The translations under genes were made by a program, and so were the position numbers. DNA of 64,000 nt from Falsiroseomonas tokyonensis (lineage in GTDB: Bacteria; Pseudomonadota; Alphaproteobacteria; Acetobacterales; Acetobacteraceae): assembly GCF_019024325.1 (NCBI RefSeq), contig NZ_JAFNJS010000009.1:115112-179111 (forward strand). The letters are read 5' to 3'. Positions 16,489 through 24,464 of the stretch are shown here, piece after piece. Within the stretch, counting starts at the first letter, position 1; the number at the start of each line of letters is the position of its first letter. The notes beneath the pieces are model-generated. The model made no database searches. It saw nothing but the letters and a program-made list of their open reading frames with translations, and was not told the origin of the DNA.

Positions 16489-16518
16489 CCCCGGCGGAGT
16501 GATCCGCCGGGGTTTTTT
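16489..16518 (+). terminator. Strong rho-independent terminator of the mini-gene
   Basis: A perfect 10-bp stem CCCCGGCGGA / TCCGCCGGGG with a GTGA tetraloop is followed by six T residues. It is the most convincing intrinsic terminator in the window. It ends the 16.3-16.5 kb unit before the MFS gene. Confidence 0.92.
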
Positions 16519-16589
16519 CTTGGTGCTAGTCGCAACCTTTCCGGTTGGGCGGCGATGGGGGCTGGCCTCGCCAGGACCCTTACCGAATC

Positions 16590-17828
16590 ATGTCGTCCCT
16601 CGCCGCGCTGAACGCGATGAACTTCTTCATGGCCGATGTCCGGGACGGGCTCGGCCCCTTCCTCGGCGTTTTCCTGCAGCAGCAGGGCTGGCAGCCGGGC
16701 GCGATCGGCCTGGTGATGACGCTAGGCGGCATCGCCGGCATGGCGGCCACCACGCCGCTCGGCCTGCTGGTGGACCACACCACCCATAAGCGCGCGCTGC
16801 TGGTCATCGCGGCGCTGGCCATCATCGCCGCCTGCTCCATCAACTATTTCGCGCCGCTCTTCGCCGTGACGGCGGTGGCGCAGGCGGTGGCGGGCATTGG
16901 CGGCGCGCTGGTCGCGCCCTGCATCGCCGCCATCACCCTCGGCCTGGTGCGGCAGCAGGGCTATGCGCATCAGCTCGGCCGCAACGAGGCCTATAACCAC
17001 GCAGGCAATGCCTCCGCCGCCGCGCTGGCCGGGCTGTTCGGCTGGTGGTTCGGGCTGGTCGCAGTCTTCGTGCTGATGGCCGCCATGGCGCTGGCCGCCA
17101 TCGTCGCGGTGCTGCTGATCCGCCCGCGCGAGATCGACCACGCAGCCGCGCGCGGCCTGCACGAGGCGGCGCCGGAGCCGCTGCTGCCGGCGCTGCTCGG
17201 ATCCCGCCCGCTTCTGGTGCTGGCGGTGACGCTGATGCTGTTTCATCTCGCCAATGCGGCGATGCTGCCGCTGCTGGGCCAGGCGATGGTGGCGCGCAAC
17301 CCGGATGTGGACCCGGCGGGCTATACCGCCGCCACCGTGATCCTGGCGCAGGTCACGATGATCCCGATGGCGCTGCTGGCCGCGCGGCTGGCCATGCGCC
17401 GCGGCTATTTCATGGTGTTCCTCATCGCCCTCGCCGCGCTGCCGCTGCGCGGCCTGCTGGCGGGCTTCGTCGCGCATCCGCTGGCCTTGGTGCCGGTGCA
17501 GATGCTGGACGGCGTCGGCGCCGGCATGCTCGGCGTCGCCGTGCCCGGCCTCGTCTCCCGCATCCTCGATGGCAGCGGCCATGTCACGGCAGGGCTGGCC
17601 GCGGTGATGACGCTGCAGGGCATCGGCGCGGCGCTCAGCGCCACGCTCGGCGGCTTCGTCGCGCAGTACTACGGCTATGGCGCCGCCTTCCTGGTGCTGG
17701 CGGGCGTCGCCGCCGCGGCGCTGCTGCTGTGGCTGGCCGCCAGCGCCATCCTGCGTCCGGCTGGCGCCGCGCAAGCTGCCTGCCCCGAAGCTGCCTGCCC
17801 CGAAGCTGCCTGCCCCGAAGCTGCCTGA
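16590..17828 (+). CDS. MFS transporter
   Basis: A 412-residue major facilitator with about 12 hydrophobic segments. The N-terminus MSSLAALNAMNFFMADVRDGLGPFLGVFLQQQGW and the GLLVDHTTHKRALLV loop 2-3 motif resemble drug- and metabolite-exporting 12-TM carriers. The substrate is unknown. I chose the ATG at 16590 because it begins the first conserved amphipathic segment; an upstream ATG at 16545 would add an arginine-rich, poorly conserved tail. The last residues are three AACPE pentapeptides encoded by a 15-bp tandem repeat, placing extra cysteines on the cytoplasmic tail. A promoter with a consensus -35 begins directly at the stop codon, so the following gene is probably transcribed separately. 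Confidence 0.85.
   Translation: MSSLAALNAMNFFMADVRDGLGPFLGVFLQQQGWQPGAIGLVMTLGGIAGMAATTPLGLLVDHTTHKRALLVIAALAIIAACSINYFAPLFAVTAVAQAVAGIGGALVAPCIAAITLGLVRQQGYAHQLGRNEAYNHAGNASAAALAGLFGWWFGLVAVFVLMAAMALAAIVAVLLIRPREIDHAAARGLHEAAPEPLLPALLGSRPLLVLAVTLMLFHLANAAMLPLLGQAMVARNPDVDPAGYTAATVILAQVTMIPMALLAARLAMRRGYFMVFLIALAALPLRGLLAGFVAHPLALVPVQMLDGVGAGMLGVAVPGLVSRILDGSGHVTAGLAAVMTLQGIGAALSATLGGFVAQYYGYGAAFLVLAGVAAAALLLWLAASAILRPAGAAQAACPEAACPEAACPEAA
17775..17827 (+). repeat. 15-bp tandem repeat encoding AACPE, 3.5 copies
   Basis: The unit GCTGCCTGCCCCGAA repeats perfectly three times (17775-17819) plus an 8-bp partial. It lies in frame at the 3' end of the MFS gene, so copy-number change would alter tail length without a frameshift. 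Confidence 0.95.
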
Positions 17829-17858
17829 TTGACAGCCCCCGCCCGACGGCGTGACCAT
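17829..17858 (+). promoter_or_regulatory. Candidate promoter of the amino-acid-binding protein gene
   Basis: The consensus -35 hexamer TTGACA occurs at 17829-17834, immediately after the MFS stop codon. An 18-bp spacer leads to GACCAT as a weak -10 at 17853-17858. The start codon follows at 17892, behind the ribosome site AGGGGG. Confidence 0.45.
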
Positions 17859-17891
17859 TCGGCCCGGGTAATCAAACAGGGGGCTTCAAAA

Positions 17892-18923
17892 ATGTCTTGG
17901 GCACGGGGCCTTTCGGCCGCGTTCGTCGCCGCATGCGCGACCTTCTTCCAACCGGCGCCGGCTACGGCAGGACCGACGCTGGATGCGATCCGCGCGCGCG
18001 GATTGCTGGTGTGTGGCATCCATACCGGCGTCGCCGGCTTCGCGCTGCCGGACAGCCGCGGCGAATGGCAGGGCATGGATGTGGATCTCTGCCGCGGCGT
18101 CGCGGTGGCGATCTTCAACGATCCCACCAAGGTGCGCTTCGTCGGCCTCTCCTCCTCCACCCGCTTCACGGCGCTGGGCTCGGGCGAGGTGGATGTGCTG
18201 TTCCGCACCTCGACGCAGACCATGCTGCGCGACACCACGCTCGGCCTGCGCCATGCCGTCACCTATTTCTACGACGGCCACGGCTTCATGGTGCGCAACA
18301 ACCTCGGCGTCTCCAAGGTCGCGGAGATGCGCGGCGCCACCATCTGCCTGATCCAGGGCACGACGAATGAGCAGGTGACGGCGGACTATTTCCGCTCGAT
18401 CAACGTGCCCTTCACCCCCGTGCTGTATGAGCGCACGGACCAGGCCAGCGCCGCGCTGCAGGCCGGGCGCTGCGATGCCTTCGGCACGGATGCCTCCCAG
18501 CTTGCCGGCGTCCGCTCCTCCATGCCCCGGCCCGCCGACTGGACCATCCTGGAGGAGCGCTTCTCCAAGGAACCCTATGGCGCCTATCTCCGCCGCGGCG
18601 ACGACGAGTGGTTCGACCTGATCCGCTGGTACACCTATGCGGTGATCGAGGCCGAGGAACAGGGCGTGACGCGCGCGAATGCCGAGGAGATGCGCCGCAC
18701 CAGCGTGAACCCGAACACCCGCCGGCTGCTGGGCGTGACGCCGGAGCTCGGCCAGTCGCTGAAGCTGGACCCGGCCTGGGCCTACAACACCGTCCGCACC
18801 ATGGGCAATTACGGCGAGATCTACGATCGCCACTTCGGCCCGAGCACGCCGGTGAACCTGCCGCGCGGCCCGAACCGGCTCTGGACCCAGGGCGGGCTGA
18901 TCTACGCGCTGCCGCTGCGCTGA
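17892..18923 (+). CDS. Amino-acid ABC transporter substrate-binding protein (AapJ/BztA-like)
   Basis: A 343-residue periplasmic binding protein of the family-3 polar/general L-amino-acid group. A signal peptide (about residues 1-26, ending QPAPATAG) precedes the mature start. The lobe signatures are LLVCGIHTGVAGFALPDSRG, MDVDLCRGVAVAIF, and LGSGEVDVLFRTSTQTMLRD. AapJ/BztA proteins deliver amino acids to an AapQMP/BztBCD permease. No permease or ATPase gene lies nearby, so this is an orphan that must dock with a distant transporter or act as a sensor ligand. Its 3' end overlaps the convergent Coq4-family gene by 22 bp. Confidence 0.92.
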   Translation: MSWARGLSAAFVAACATFFQPAPATAGPTLDAIRARGLLVCGIHTGVAGFALPDSRGEWQGMDVDLCRGVAVAIFNDPTKVRFVGLSSSTRFTALGSGEVDVLFRTSTQTMLRDTTLGLRHAVTYFYDGHGFMVRNNLGVSKVAEMRGATICLIQGTTNEQVTADYFRSINVPFTPVLYERTDQASAALQAGRCDAFGTDASQLAGVRSSMPRPADWTILEERFSKEPYGAYLRRGDDEWFDLIRWYTYAVIEAEEQGVTRANAEEMRRTSVNPNTRRLLGVTPELGQSLKLDPAWAYNTVRTMGNYGEIYDRHFGPSTPVNLPRGPNRLWTQGGLIYALPLR

Positions 18924-19924
18924 CTCTGGGGCGGGGCAGGCCGGCGCGCCTGCCCCGCCAGCACCGCCTGCGAACCGGCCACCGCCCAGCGCGGCTGGCC
19001 GGCATGCACCATCATCCCCTCCGGCCCGATGCCGAGCTCCGCGCGCAGCCCCGCCAGGTCGCGATCCAGCCAGGCCATGTAGTCCAGCCCGGGATCGGCG
19101 ATATCGACCTTGCAGGCGGCGCCGCGCGCCACGGCCAGGAAGAAGCTGTCCGGTCGCAGCGCGCCGCGCGTCACCACCTCCTTGGTGAACTCCTGCACCG
19201 GGATCGCCTGCTGGAACTGCAGAACGCAGGTCAGCATCGCCTCCAGCCGCGTCGGCTGGCCGCAGCCGCCGACGAAGCCGGCCAGGCACAGCTCGCCTTC
19301 GGTGGAGGTGTCGTAGCCGGTCAGCACATGCACATAGTCGTGCCGGCCCACCAGCACGGGCGGCATGCCGCGCGTCTCGCCCGGCAGCTCGAAGGGATTG
19401 TCCGCGTAGTAGCGCTGCAGCTCCGCCCCCAGCGTGCCGGGCGCGCGGGGCTGCCGCAGCTGCCTGGCATGGCCGCGGTCGAGGCCGAGCCGGGTGCGCG
19501 CGACGGCGGCCAGCGCGCCGGCCACGCCGCAGCCGGCCAGCTGCCGCACCAGCGGATCCGCCACCTGCAGGCGCAGCCGGGCAAGCCTTCCCGCCGCCGC
19601 GTGCCGCAGCAGGCCGATCTGCGGCTGGGGCTGGCCCAGCGCCGCGATCACCTGCGCCGCGCGCTCCACCTTCTGCGGATCGATGGCCTGGTCCATCAGG
19701 GGCATCAGCAGCGCAAGCTCGGCGATCGGCCGGGCGAGCGCGGGCGGCAGCGGCATGGTGGCATCGCCGGGCCTGGCCTCTGGGTCACGGAACAGATGCG
19801 TCGCGATGGCCCGCAGCACCGCGGGCTCCGGCGCGGTGGCGCCGCAGTGCAGGATCTCGCTGAGCCGCCCGAGTGCTGCGGCCTTCTGGTCTGCCGTGGC
19901 CTGAAGGAAGGGCTCGATCCGCAT
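18902..19924 (-). CDS. Coq4-family protein with N-terminal helical extension
   Basis: A 340-residue protein. The C-terminal part carries the Coq4 metal motif HDxxH-x11-E in GRHDYVHVLTGYDTSTEGEL, preceded by RYYADNPFELPGETRGMPPV. Coq4 acts in ubiquinone biosynthesis; metazoan and bacterial members take part in ring C1 decarboxylation/hydroxylation. The usual length is about 220-250 residues, and here an extra N-terminal region of about 130 residues is present. Its LMPLMDQAIDPQKVERAAQVIAALG segment resembles TerB-like helical domains. This may be a fused TerB-Coq4 protein rather than an orthologue of the canonical enzyme. It converges on the binding-protein gene with a 22-bp overlap, and two palindromic elements lie just upstream of its start. 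Confidence 0.72.
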   Translation of the reverse strand: MRIEPFLQATADQKAAALGRLSEILHCGATAPEPAVLRAIATHLFRDPEARPGDATMPLPPALARPIAELALLMPLMDQAIDPQKVERAAQVIAALGQPQPQIGLLRHAAAGRLARLRLQVADPLVRQLAGCGVAGALAAVARTRLGLDRGHARQLRQPRAPGTLGAELQRYYADNPFELPGETRGMPPVLVGRHDYVHVLTGYDTSTEGELCLAGFVGGCGQPTRLEAMLTCVLQFQQAIPVQEFTKEVVTRGALRPDSFFLAVARGAACKVDIADPGLDYMAWLDRDLAGLRAELGIGPEGMMVHAGQPRWAVAGSQAVLAGQARRPAPPQSQRSGSA

Positions 19925-19958
19925 CCCTGGCTTCCCGCGCGTGCTGCAAGGCTCTCAG

Positions 19959-20013
19959 CCTAAAGCACTATCCGAAAACACTGGATCAGTGTTATCGGAT
20001 TTCGTGCTTTAGG
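19959..20013. repeat. CTAnAGCA-type palindromic element (copy 1)
   Basis: A 55-nt imperfect hairpin. The ends CTAAAGCA...TGCTTTAG pair, as do the internal segments ATCCGA/TCGGAT and ACACTG/CAGTGT around a GAT loop. It lies 35 bp upstream of the Coq4-family start. It belongs with 20025-20066 and 38199-38250, which share CTAnAGCA ends with a compensated fourth base pair. Confidence 0.88.
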
Positions 20014-20024
20014 AATAATAACTT

Positions 20025-20066
20025 CTAGAGCACGAGATCCGTCCGAGAGGACGGATCGTGCTCTAG
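20025..20066. repeat. CTAnAGCA-type palindromic element (copy 2)
   Basis: A 42-nt hairpin: CTAGAGCACGA / TCGTGCTCTAG, then a 2-nt bulge, then ATCCGTCC / GGACGGAT closed by GAGA. It lies 11 bp from copy 1 in the gap between the Coq4-family and SDR genes; the remaining 40 bp of that gap show nothing notable. Confidence 0.9.
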
Positions 20067-20107
20067 CGCGGCGCAACGCGGAGCCAAACGCGAATCCGCA
20101 GGCGGGA

Positions 20108-20863
20108 TCAGATCCCGCCGCCATCCACCACGAAATACTGCGCCGTGACCATGGCGCTGTCATCGGCGGCCAGCCACAGCACCATGCGGGCGATATCGGG
20201 CGGCATCACCTTGCGCTTCAGGCATTGCTTCTGCATGTGCCGCTCCACCGCCTCCGGCGTCGCCCAGAGCGCCTCCTGGCGCTCGGTGAAGACCCAGCCG
20301 GGCACCACCTCGTTCACCCTGATCCCATCCACGCCGAGGTCCCGCGCCAGGCCACGGGTCAGGCCGCGCACGGCGGATTTCGCCGCCGTATAGGCCGGCA
20401 TGCCGCCCTGGCCGGACATCCAGCTGACGCTGCCCATGTTGATGATGGACCCCGCCCCCGCCTTGCGCATCTCCGGCGCCACGGCCTGGGCGCAGAAGAA
20501 CATGTGGCGCAGGTTGGTCGCCATGCGCTCGTCCCAGTAGTCGGGCTCGACCGTCTCGAGGCCGTGGCGGTCGTCGCGCGCGGCGTTGTTCACCAGCACC
20601 TGCACCGCGCCCAGGGTCCGTGCCACATGGGCGATGGCCTCCCGCAGCGCGGCGATGTCGCGCAGGTCGCAATGCAGGAACAGCGCGCCCGTCTCGGCCG
20701 CCACGCGCCGGCCGCCGGCATCGTCGAAATCGAGGAAGGCGACCCGCGCCTCCTGCTGCGCGAATTGCGCCACGATCTCCGCCCCGATGCCGGAGGCGCC
20801 GCCGGTGACCAGCACCACCTTGCCGGCCAGCGAGGGATAATGTGCGAAGCGCATGGGCGTCAC
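20108..20863 (-). CDS. Short-chain dehydrogenase/reductase
   Basis: A 251-residue classical SDR with the Rossmann motif VVLVTGGASGIGAEI, the NNAARDD segment, catalytic serine in INMGSVSW, and YTAAK as the catalytic Tyr-x3-Lys. The downstream PGWVFTERQEALW and the C-terminal FVVDGGGI are typical of NAD(P)-dependent sugar or alcohol dehydrogenases. The substrate is unknown. The start is GTG at 20863, overlapping the TGA of the upstream peptidase gene as GTGA; an internal ATG three codons later is the alternative. It is the third gene of the coupled xseA-M23-SDR run. Confidence 0.92.
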   Translation of the reverse strand: MTPMRFAHYPSLAGKVVLVTGGASGIGAEIVAQFAQQEARVAFLDFDDAGGRRVAAETGALFLHCDLRDIAALREAIAHVARTLGAVQVLVNNAARDDRHGLETVEPDYWDERMATNLRHMFFCAQAVAPEMRKAGAGSIINMGSVSWMSGQGGMPAYTAAKSAVRGLTRGLARDLGVDGIRVNEVVPGWVFTERQEALWATPEAVERHMQKQCLKRKVMPPDIARMVLWLAADDSAMVTAQYFVVDGGGI

Positions 20864-21675
20864 CCTTGTTCAGCCGGCAACAGCGGCTGCGGATCGAGGA
20901 AGGTCTGATACCAGGACAGAGAGAAATGCAGATGCGGCCCGGTGACGCGGCCTGTCGCGCCCATCAGTGCGATCCGGTCGCCGCGCGCCACCACATCGCC
21001 CTCATTCGCAATGCGCTGGGACAGATGGGCATAGAGCGTGTTCACGCCATGCCCATGGTCCAGCACCAGGATCTGGCCGAAGAAGAAGAAATCGCCCGAG
21101 AGCGTGACGCGCCCCGGCAGGGCGGCGGAAATCGGCGTGCCGGTGGGCGCCGCGATATCCAGCCCGTAATGCGGCTGGCGCGGCTGGCCGTTCAGGATGC
21201 GCTGGCTGCCATAGATGCCGCTGATGCGCCCGCGCGCCGGCCAGGCCATCGGCGCCATGAAGCCGGTGCCGGCATTGTCCACCCCCCGCGCGGCGGCGAG
21301 CTGGGCGCGTTCCGCCGTGATCCGGCGCAGCGCCGCCTCGTCCGGCGTCACCATGGCGCCCGGCAGGCCGGTGATGCGCTGCACGTCCCAGTCGCGCTTC
21401 GCCACCGGCAGGCGCATCTCCTCCCGCCGCCCATCGGGCTTGGTGATGGACAGGGTGGCGCTGGGGTCGTGGTCGCGGCTGAAGCCGAGGGCGAAATAGC
21501 CTTCCGGGGAAACGCGCACCGCGCGCCCGTCCAGCGCCAGCCGCGTGCCGGCCAGCGCCTGGCCGCGCAGCAGCCCGCCCTGCGCGGGCACGCCATTCCA
21601 GGTGAGCTCCTGGGCCACGGCGCGACGGGCCAGCAGCAGAGCGGGGCTTGCGAGAAGAAGGCGACGAGCGATCAA
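20860..21675 (-). CDS. M23-family peptidoglycan endopeptidase, secreted
   Basis: A 271-residue protein with an N-terminal signal (ARRLLLASPALLLARRAVA) and a C-terminal LytM/M23 domain. The zinc ligands are visible in PHYGLDIAAPTGTPI (HxxxD) and GPHLHFSL (HxH), with NTLYAHLSQR between them. An N-terminal beta-rich region (about 25-120) precedes the catalytic domain. M23 enzymes cut peptidoglycan cross-links in the periplasm, and the intact ligands argue for an active enzyme. It starts with TTG at 21675, sharing TTGA with the stop of xseA, and its own stop overlaps the SDR start, so three proteins are translationally linked. Confidence 0.92.
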   Translation of the reverse strand: MIARRLLLASPALLLARRAVAQELTWNGVPAQGGLLRGQALAGTRLALDGRAVRVSPEGYFALGFSRDHDPSATLSITKPDGRREEMRLPVAKRDWDVQRITGLPGAMVTPDEAALRRITAERAQLAAARGVDNAGTGFMAPMAWPARGRISGIYGSQRILNGQPRQPHYGLDIAAPTGTPISAALPGRVTLSGDFFFFGQILVLDHGHGVNTLYAHLSQRIANEGDVVARGDRIALMGATGRVTGPHLHFSLSWYQTFLDPQPLLPAEQG

Positions 21676-23138
21676 AGCAGGGACTCCTGCGCCGGCGGGG
21701 TTTTGGGGCTTCGGCCGCGCTTCAGCGCCTCGCCCTCGGCCGTGGCGGCCACCTCTCCATCTGCGAAGGCGACCTGGAGTTTCGCGCCAGGGGCGACCTG
21801 CGCCGCACGGGTCAGGGCATGGCCTTGCGCATCCCGCACCAAAGCAAAGCCGCGGGCCAGGACGGATTGGTAGGACCCGGACTCCAGCCGCGCCGCAAGC
21901 CCGGCCAGCCGCGCCGCCTTTTCCCGCAGCAGCCCGGCCAAAGGCGCGGCGGAAAAAGCCTGCAGGGCGCGGGCGCCCTGGGCGCGCTGCACCAGCCGGG
22001 CGAAGGCGGCGCCCTTGCGGCCCTCCAGCAGGGCCAGGGTGGCGCGGCGGGCGGCGATGCCGGCGCGGGGGTGTGGGATGGGCAGCCGGGCCAGCGCCTC
22101 ATGCCGCCGCCTGACGAAGCTGGCCAAGGCGGGGGCCAATCCCTCCTCCGCCTCGTCCAGCCGGCGGCGCAGATCCGCGACGCGGGCCGGCACATCCGGC
22201 AGGCGGCGTTCCAGGCGCAGCAGCACCGTCTCCGCCGCCCGCATCTGCCGCACCATGGCACCCCGCAGCCGCGCCTCCCGCTGCGCCAGGTCGGCCAGCA
22301 GGTCGGCCCGCGCCGGCACGGCCAGTTCCGCCGCCGCGGTCGGCGTGGGCGCGCGGCGGTCGGAGGCGAAATCGATCAGCGTGGTGTCGGTCTCATGCCC
22401 CACGGCGGAGATCAGCGGGATGGCGGAGGCGGCAGCGGCGCGCACCACCACCTCCTCGTTGAAGGCCATCAGATCCTCCAGGCTGCCGCCGCCGCGCGCC
22501 ACGATCAGCACATCGGGGCGTGGAATCGGCCCGCCGGCCGGCAGCGCATTGAAGCCGGCGATGGCAGCGGCGATTTTTTCCGCCCCCCCCTTCCCCTGTA
22601 CCGCCACCGGCCAAAGGATCACGCGGCGCGGAAAGCGCCGCAGGATGGTGGTGCGGATATCCTGGATGACGGCGCCGGCCTCGCTGCTGACCACGCCGAC
22701 CACGGCGGGCAGGCGCGGCAGCGGCCGTTTCCGATCCTCCTCGAACAGCCCCTCGGCCAGCAGCTTCTTGCGCAGCATTTCGATGCGCGCCAGCAGCGCA
22801 CCCTCGCCGGCGAATTCCAGTCGGTCGATCACTAGCTGGTATTTCGACCGGTCGGCGTAGGTGGTGATGCGGCCGGTGGCGATGACCTCCACGCCATTCT
22901 CCGGCTGGATCGCCAGCCGCGGCACGGTGGTCTTCCAGATCACCGATTCCAGCTTGGCATTCTCATCCTTCAGCGAGAGGTACCAGTGGCCGGAGGGATA
23001 GCGCTTCGCCTCGCACACCTCGCCCCGCACCCGGACCCGGCCGAAGGCGCCCTCCAGCGTGCGGCGCACGGCGCCGGCGATTTCGGAGACGGCGTATTCG
23101 GGAACGTTGCTGGCAGCGGGGGTGGGCGTCGTGTCCAT
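21672..23138 (-). CDS. xseA: Exodeoxyribonuclease VII large subunit
   Basis: A 488-residue protein matching XseA throughout: an N-terminal OB-fold (VRRTLEGAFGRVRVRGEVCEAKRYPSGHWYLSLKDENAKL), then the catalytic domain with GVVSSEAGAVIQDI, RGGGSLEDLMAFNEE and SAVGHETDTTLIDFASD, and a long coiled-coil rich in arginine and alanine. The C-terminal segment SVLARGFALVRDAQGHAL is also diagnostic. XseA with XseB forms exonuclease VII, which degrades single-stranded DNA; xseB is not in this window. It is divergent from purD with a 54-bp gap, and its stop overlaps the TTG start of the M23 gene. Confidence 0.97.
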   Translation of the reverse strand: MDTTPTPAASNVPEYAVSEIAGAVRRTLEGAFGRVRVRGEVCEAKRYPSGHWYLSLKDENAKLESVIWKTTVPRLAIQPENGVEVIATGRITTYADRSKYQLVIDRLEFAGEGALLARIEMLRKKLLAEGLFEEDRKRPLPRLPAVVGVVSSEAGAVIQDIRTTILRRFPRRVILWPVAVQGKGGAEKIAAAIAGFNALPAGGPIPRPDVLIVARGGGSLEDLMAFNEEVVVRAAAASAIPLISAVGHETDTTLIDFASDRRAPTPTAAAELAVPARADLLADLAQREARLRGAMVRQMRAAETVLLRLERRLPDVPARVADLRRRLDEAEEGLAPALASFVRRRHEALARLPIPHPRAGIAARRATLALLEGRKGAAFARLVQRAQGARALQAFSAAPLAGLLREKAARLAGLAARLESGSYQSVLARGFALVRDAQGHALTRAAQVAPGAKLQVAFADGEVAATAEGEALKRGRSPKTPPAQESLL

Positions 23139-23192
23139 GGCCGGACCCTATGCTAAGGGGCCGCCTGCGCGAAGCGGGGCGGAGAGATCGTG

Positions 23193-24461
23193 ATGCGGGT
23201 GCTGGTGGTGGGTGGCGGCGGCCGGGAACACGCGCTGTGCTGGAAGATCGCGCAGTCGCCGCAGCTGGCAAAACTGTGGTGCGCCCCGGGCAATCCGGGC
23301 ATCGCCGCCGTGGCCGAATGCGTCGCCATCGGCGCCGAAGATATTTCTGCCCTTGTCGCCTTCGCGCGGGACAAGGCGGTGGATCTGGTGGTGGCGGGGC
23401 CGGAGGCGCCGCTGACGCTGGGCCTGGCGGATGCCTGCGCCGCCGCCGGCATCGCCTGCTTCGGCCCCTCCGCCGCCGCCGCGCAGCTCGAGGGCAGCAA
23501 GGCCTTCTGCAAGGAAGTCGCGGATGCCGCCGGCGTGCCCACCGCCGCCTGGGCCCGATTCGAGGAGGCCGGCGCCGCCCGCGCCTGGCTGTCCGAAAAG
23601 GGCGCGCCGATCGTGGTGAAGGCGGATGGCCTGGCCGCCGGCAAGGGGGTGGTGGTGGCCATGACCCCGGCCGAGGCCGAGGCCGCCATCGCCGCCATCA
23701 TGGAGGACCGCATCCATGGCAGCGCCGGCGCCGCCGTGGTCATCGAGGAATTTTTGCAGGGCGAGGAGGTTTCCTTCTTCGCCCTGTGCGACGGCACGGA
23801 GGCGCTGGCCTTCGGTGCGGCCCAGGACCACAAGCGCGTGGGCGACGGCGATACCGGCCCCAATACCGGCGGCATGGGTGCCTATTCCCCCGCCCCAGCC
23901 TTCACCGATTCCCTGCGCGACGAGGTGATGGCGCGTTTCATCCGTCCGACACTGGCGGAAATGGCCCGGCGCGGCACCCCCTTCCGCGGCGTGCTCTTTG
24001 CCGGGCTGATGCTCACGGCCTCCGGCCCGAAACTCATCGAATACAACGTCCGCTTCGGCGATCCGGAATGCGAGACGCTGCTGCCCCTGCTGCGCTCCGA
24101 CCTGCTGCCCGTGCTCGCCGCCGCCGCCACCGGCAGCCTGGCCGGCCTCTCGCTGGACTGGGCGGCCGCCCATAGCCTGGTGGTGATCCTGGCCGCCGAG
24201 GGTTACCCCGGCACGCCCCGCCGCGGCACCGAGATCCGGGGCCTGCAGGCCGCCGCCGCCATCCCTGGCGTGCAGATCTTCCATGCCGGCACCAGCCGCG
24301 ACGCGGCGGGGGCGGTGCGGGCCAATGGCGGCCGCGTGCTGGCGGTGCAGGCCAGCGGGGCCACGCTGCGCGCGGCGCGCGATGCTGCCTACCAGGCGGT
24401 GGAGGCCATCGACTGGCCGGAGGGATTCGCGCGGCGCGACATCGGCTGGCGCGCGCTTTAG
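23193..24461 (+). CDS. purD: Phosphoribosylamine-glycine ligase (GAR synthetase)
   Basis: A 422-residue ATP-grasp enzyme that joins glycine to 5-phosphoribosylamine, the second step of purine synthesis. Motifs are MRVLVVGGGGREHALCWK, GPEAPLTLGLAD, the ATP-grasp segment PIVVKADGLAAGKGVVVA, GDTGPNTGGMGAYSPAP and KLIEYNVRFGDPECETLLPLL. The length is standard. I prefer the ATG at 23193 to the adjacent GTG at 23190 because GGAGAG then lies 6 nt upstream. The purD/xseA adjacency is common in alphaproteobacteria. It ends 3 bp before the convergent mmcB stop, so the two transcripts must overlap. Confidence 0.97.
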   Translation: MRVLVVGGGGREHALCWKIAQSPQLAKLWCAPGNPGIAAVAECVAIGAEDISALVAFARDKAVDLVVAGPEAPLTLGLADACAAAGIACFGPSAAAAQLEGSKAFCKEVADAAGVPTAAWARFEEAGAARAWLSEKGAPIVVKADGLAAGKGVVVAMTPAEAEAAIAAIMEDRIHGSAGAAVVIEEFLQGEEVSFFALCDGTEALAFGAAQDHKRVGDGDTGPNTGGMGAYSPAPAFTDSLRDEVMARFIRPTLAEMARRGTPFRGVLFAGLMLTASGPKLIEYNVRFGDPECETLLPLLRSDLLPVLAAAATGSLAGLSLDWAAAHSLVVILAAEGYPGTPRRGTEIRGLQAAAAIPGVQIFHAGTSRDAAGAVRANGGRVLAVQASGATLRAARDAAYQAVEAIDWPEGFARRDIGWRAL

Positions 24462-24464
24462 ACG

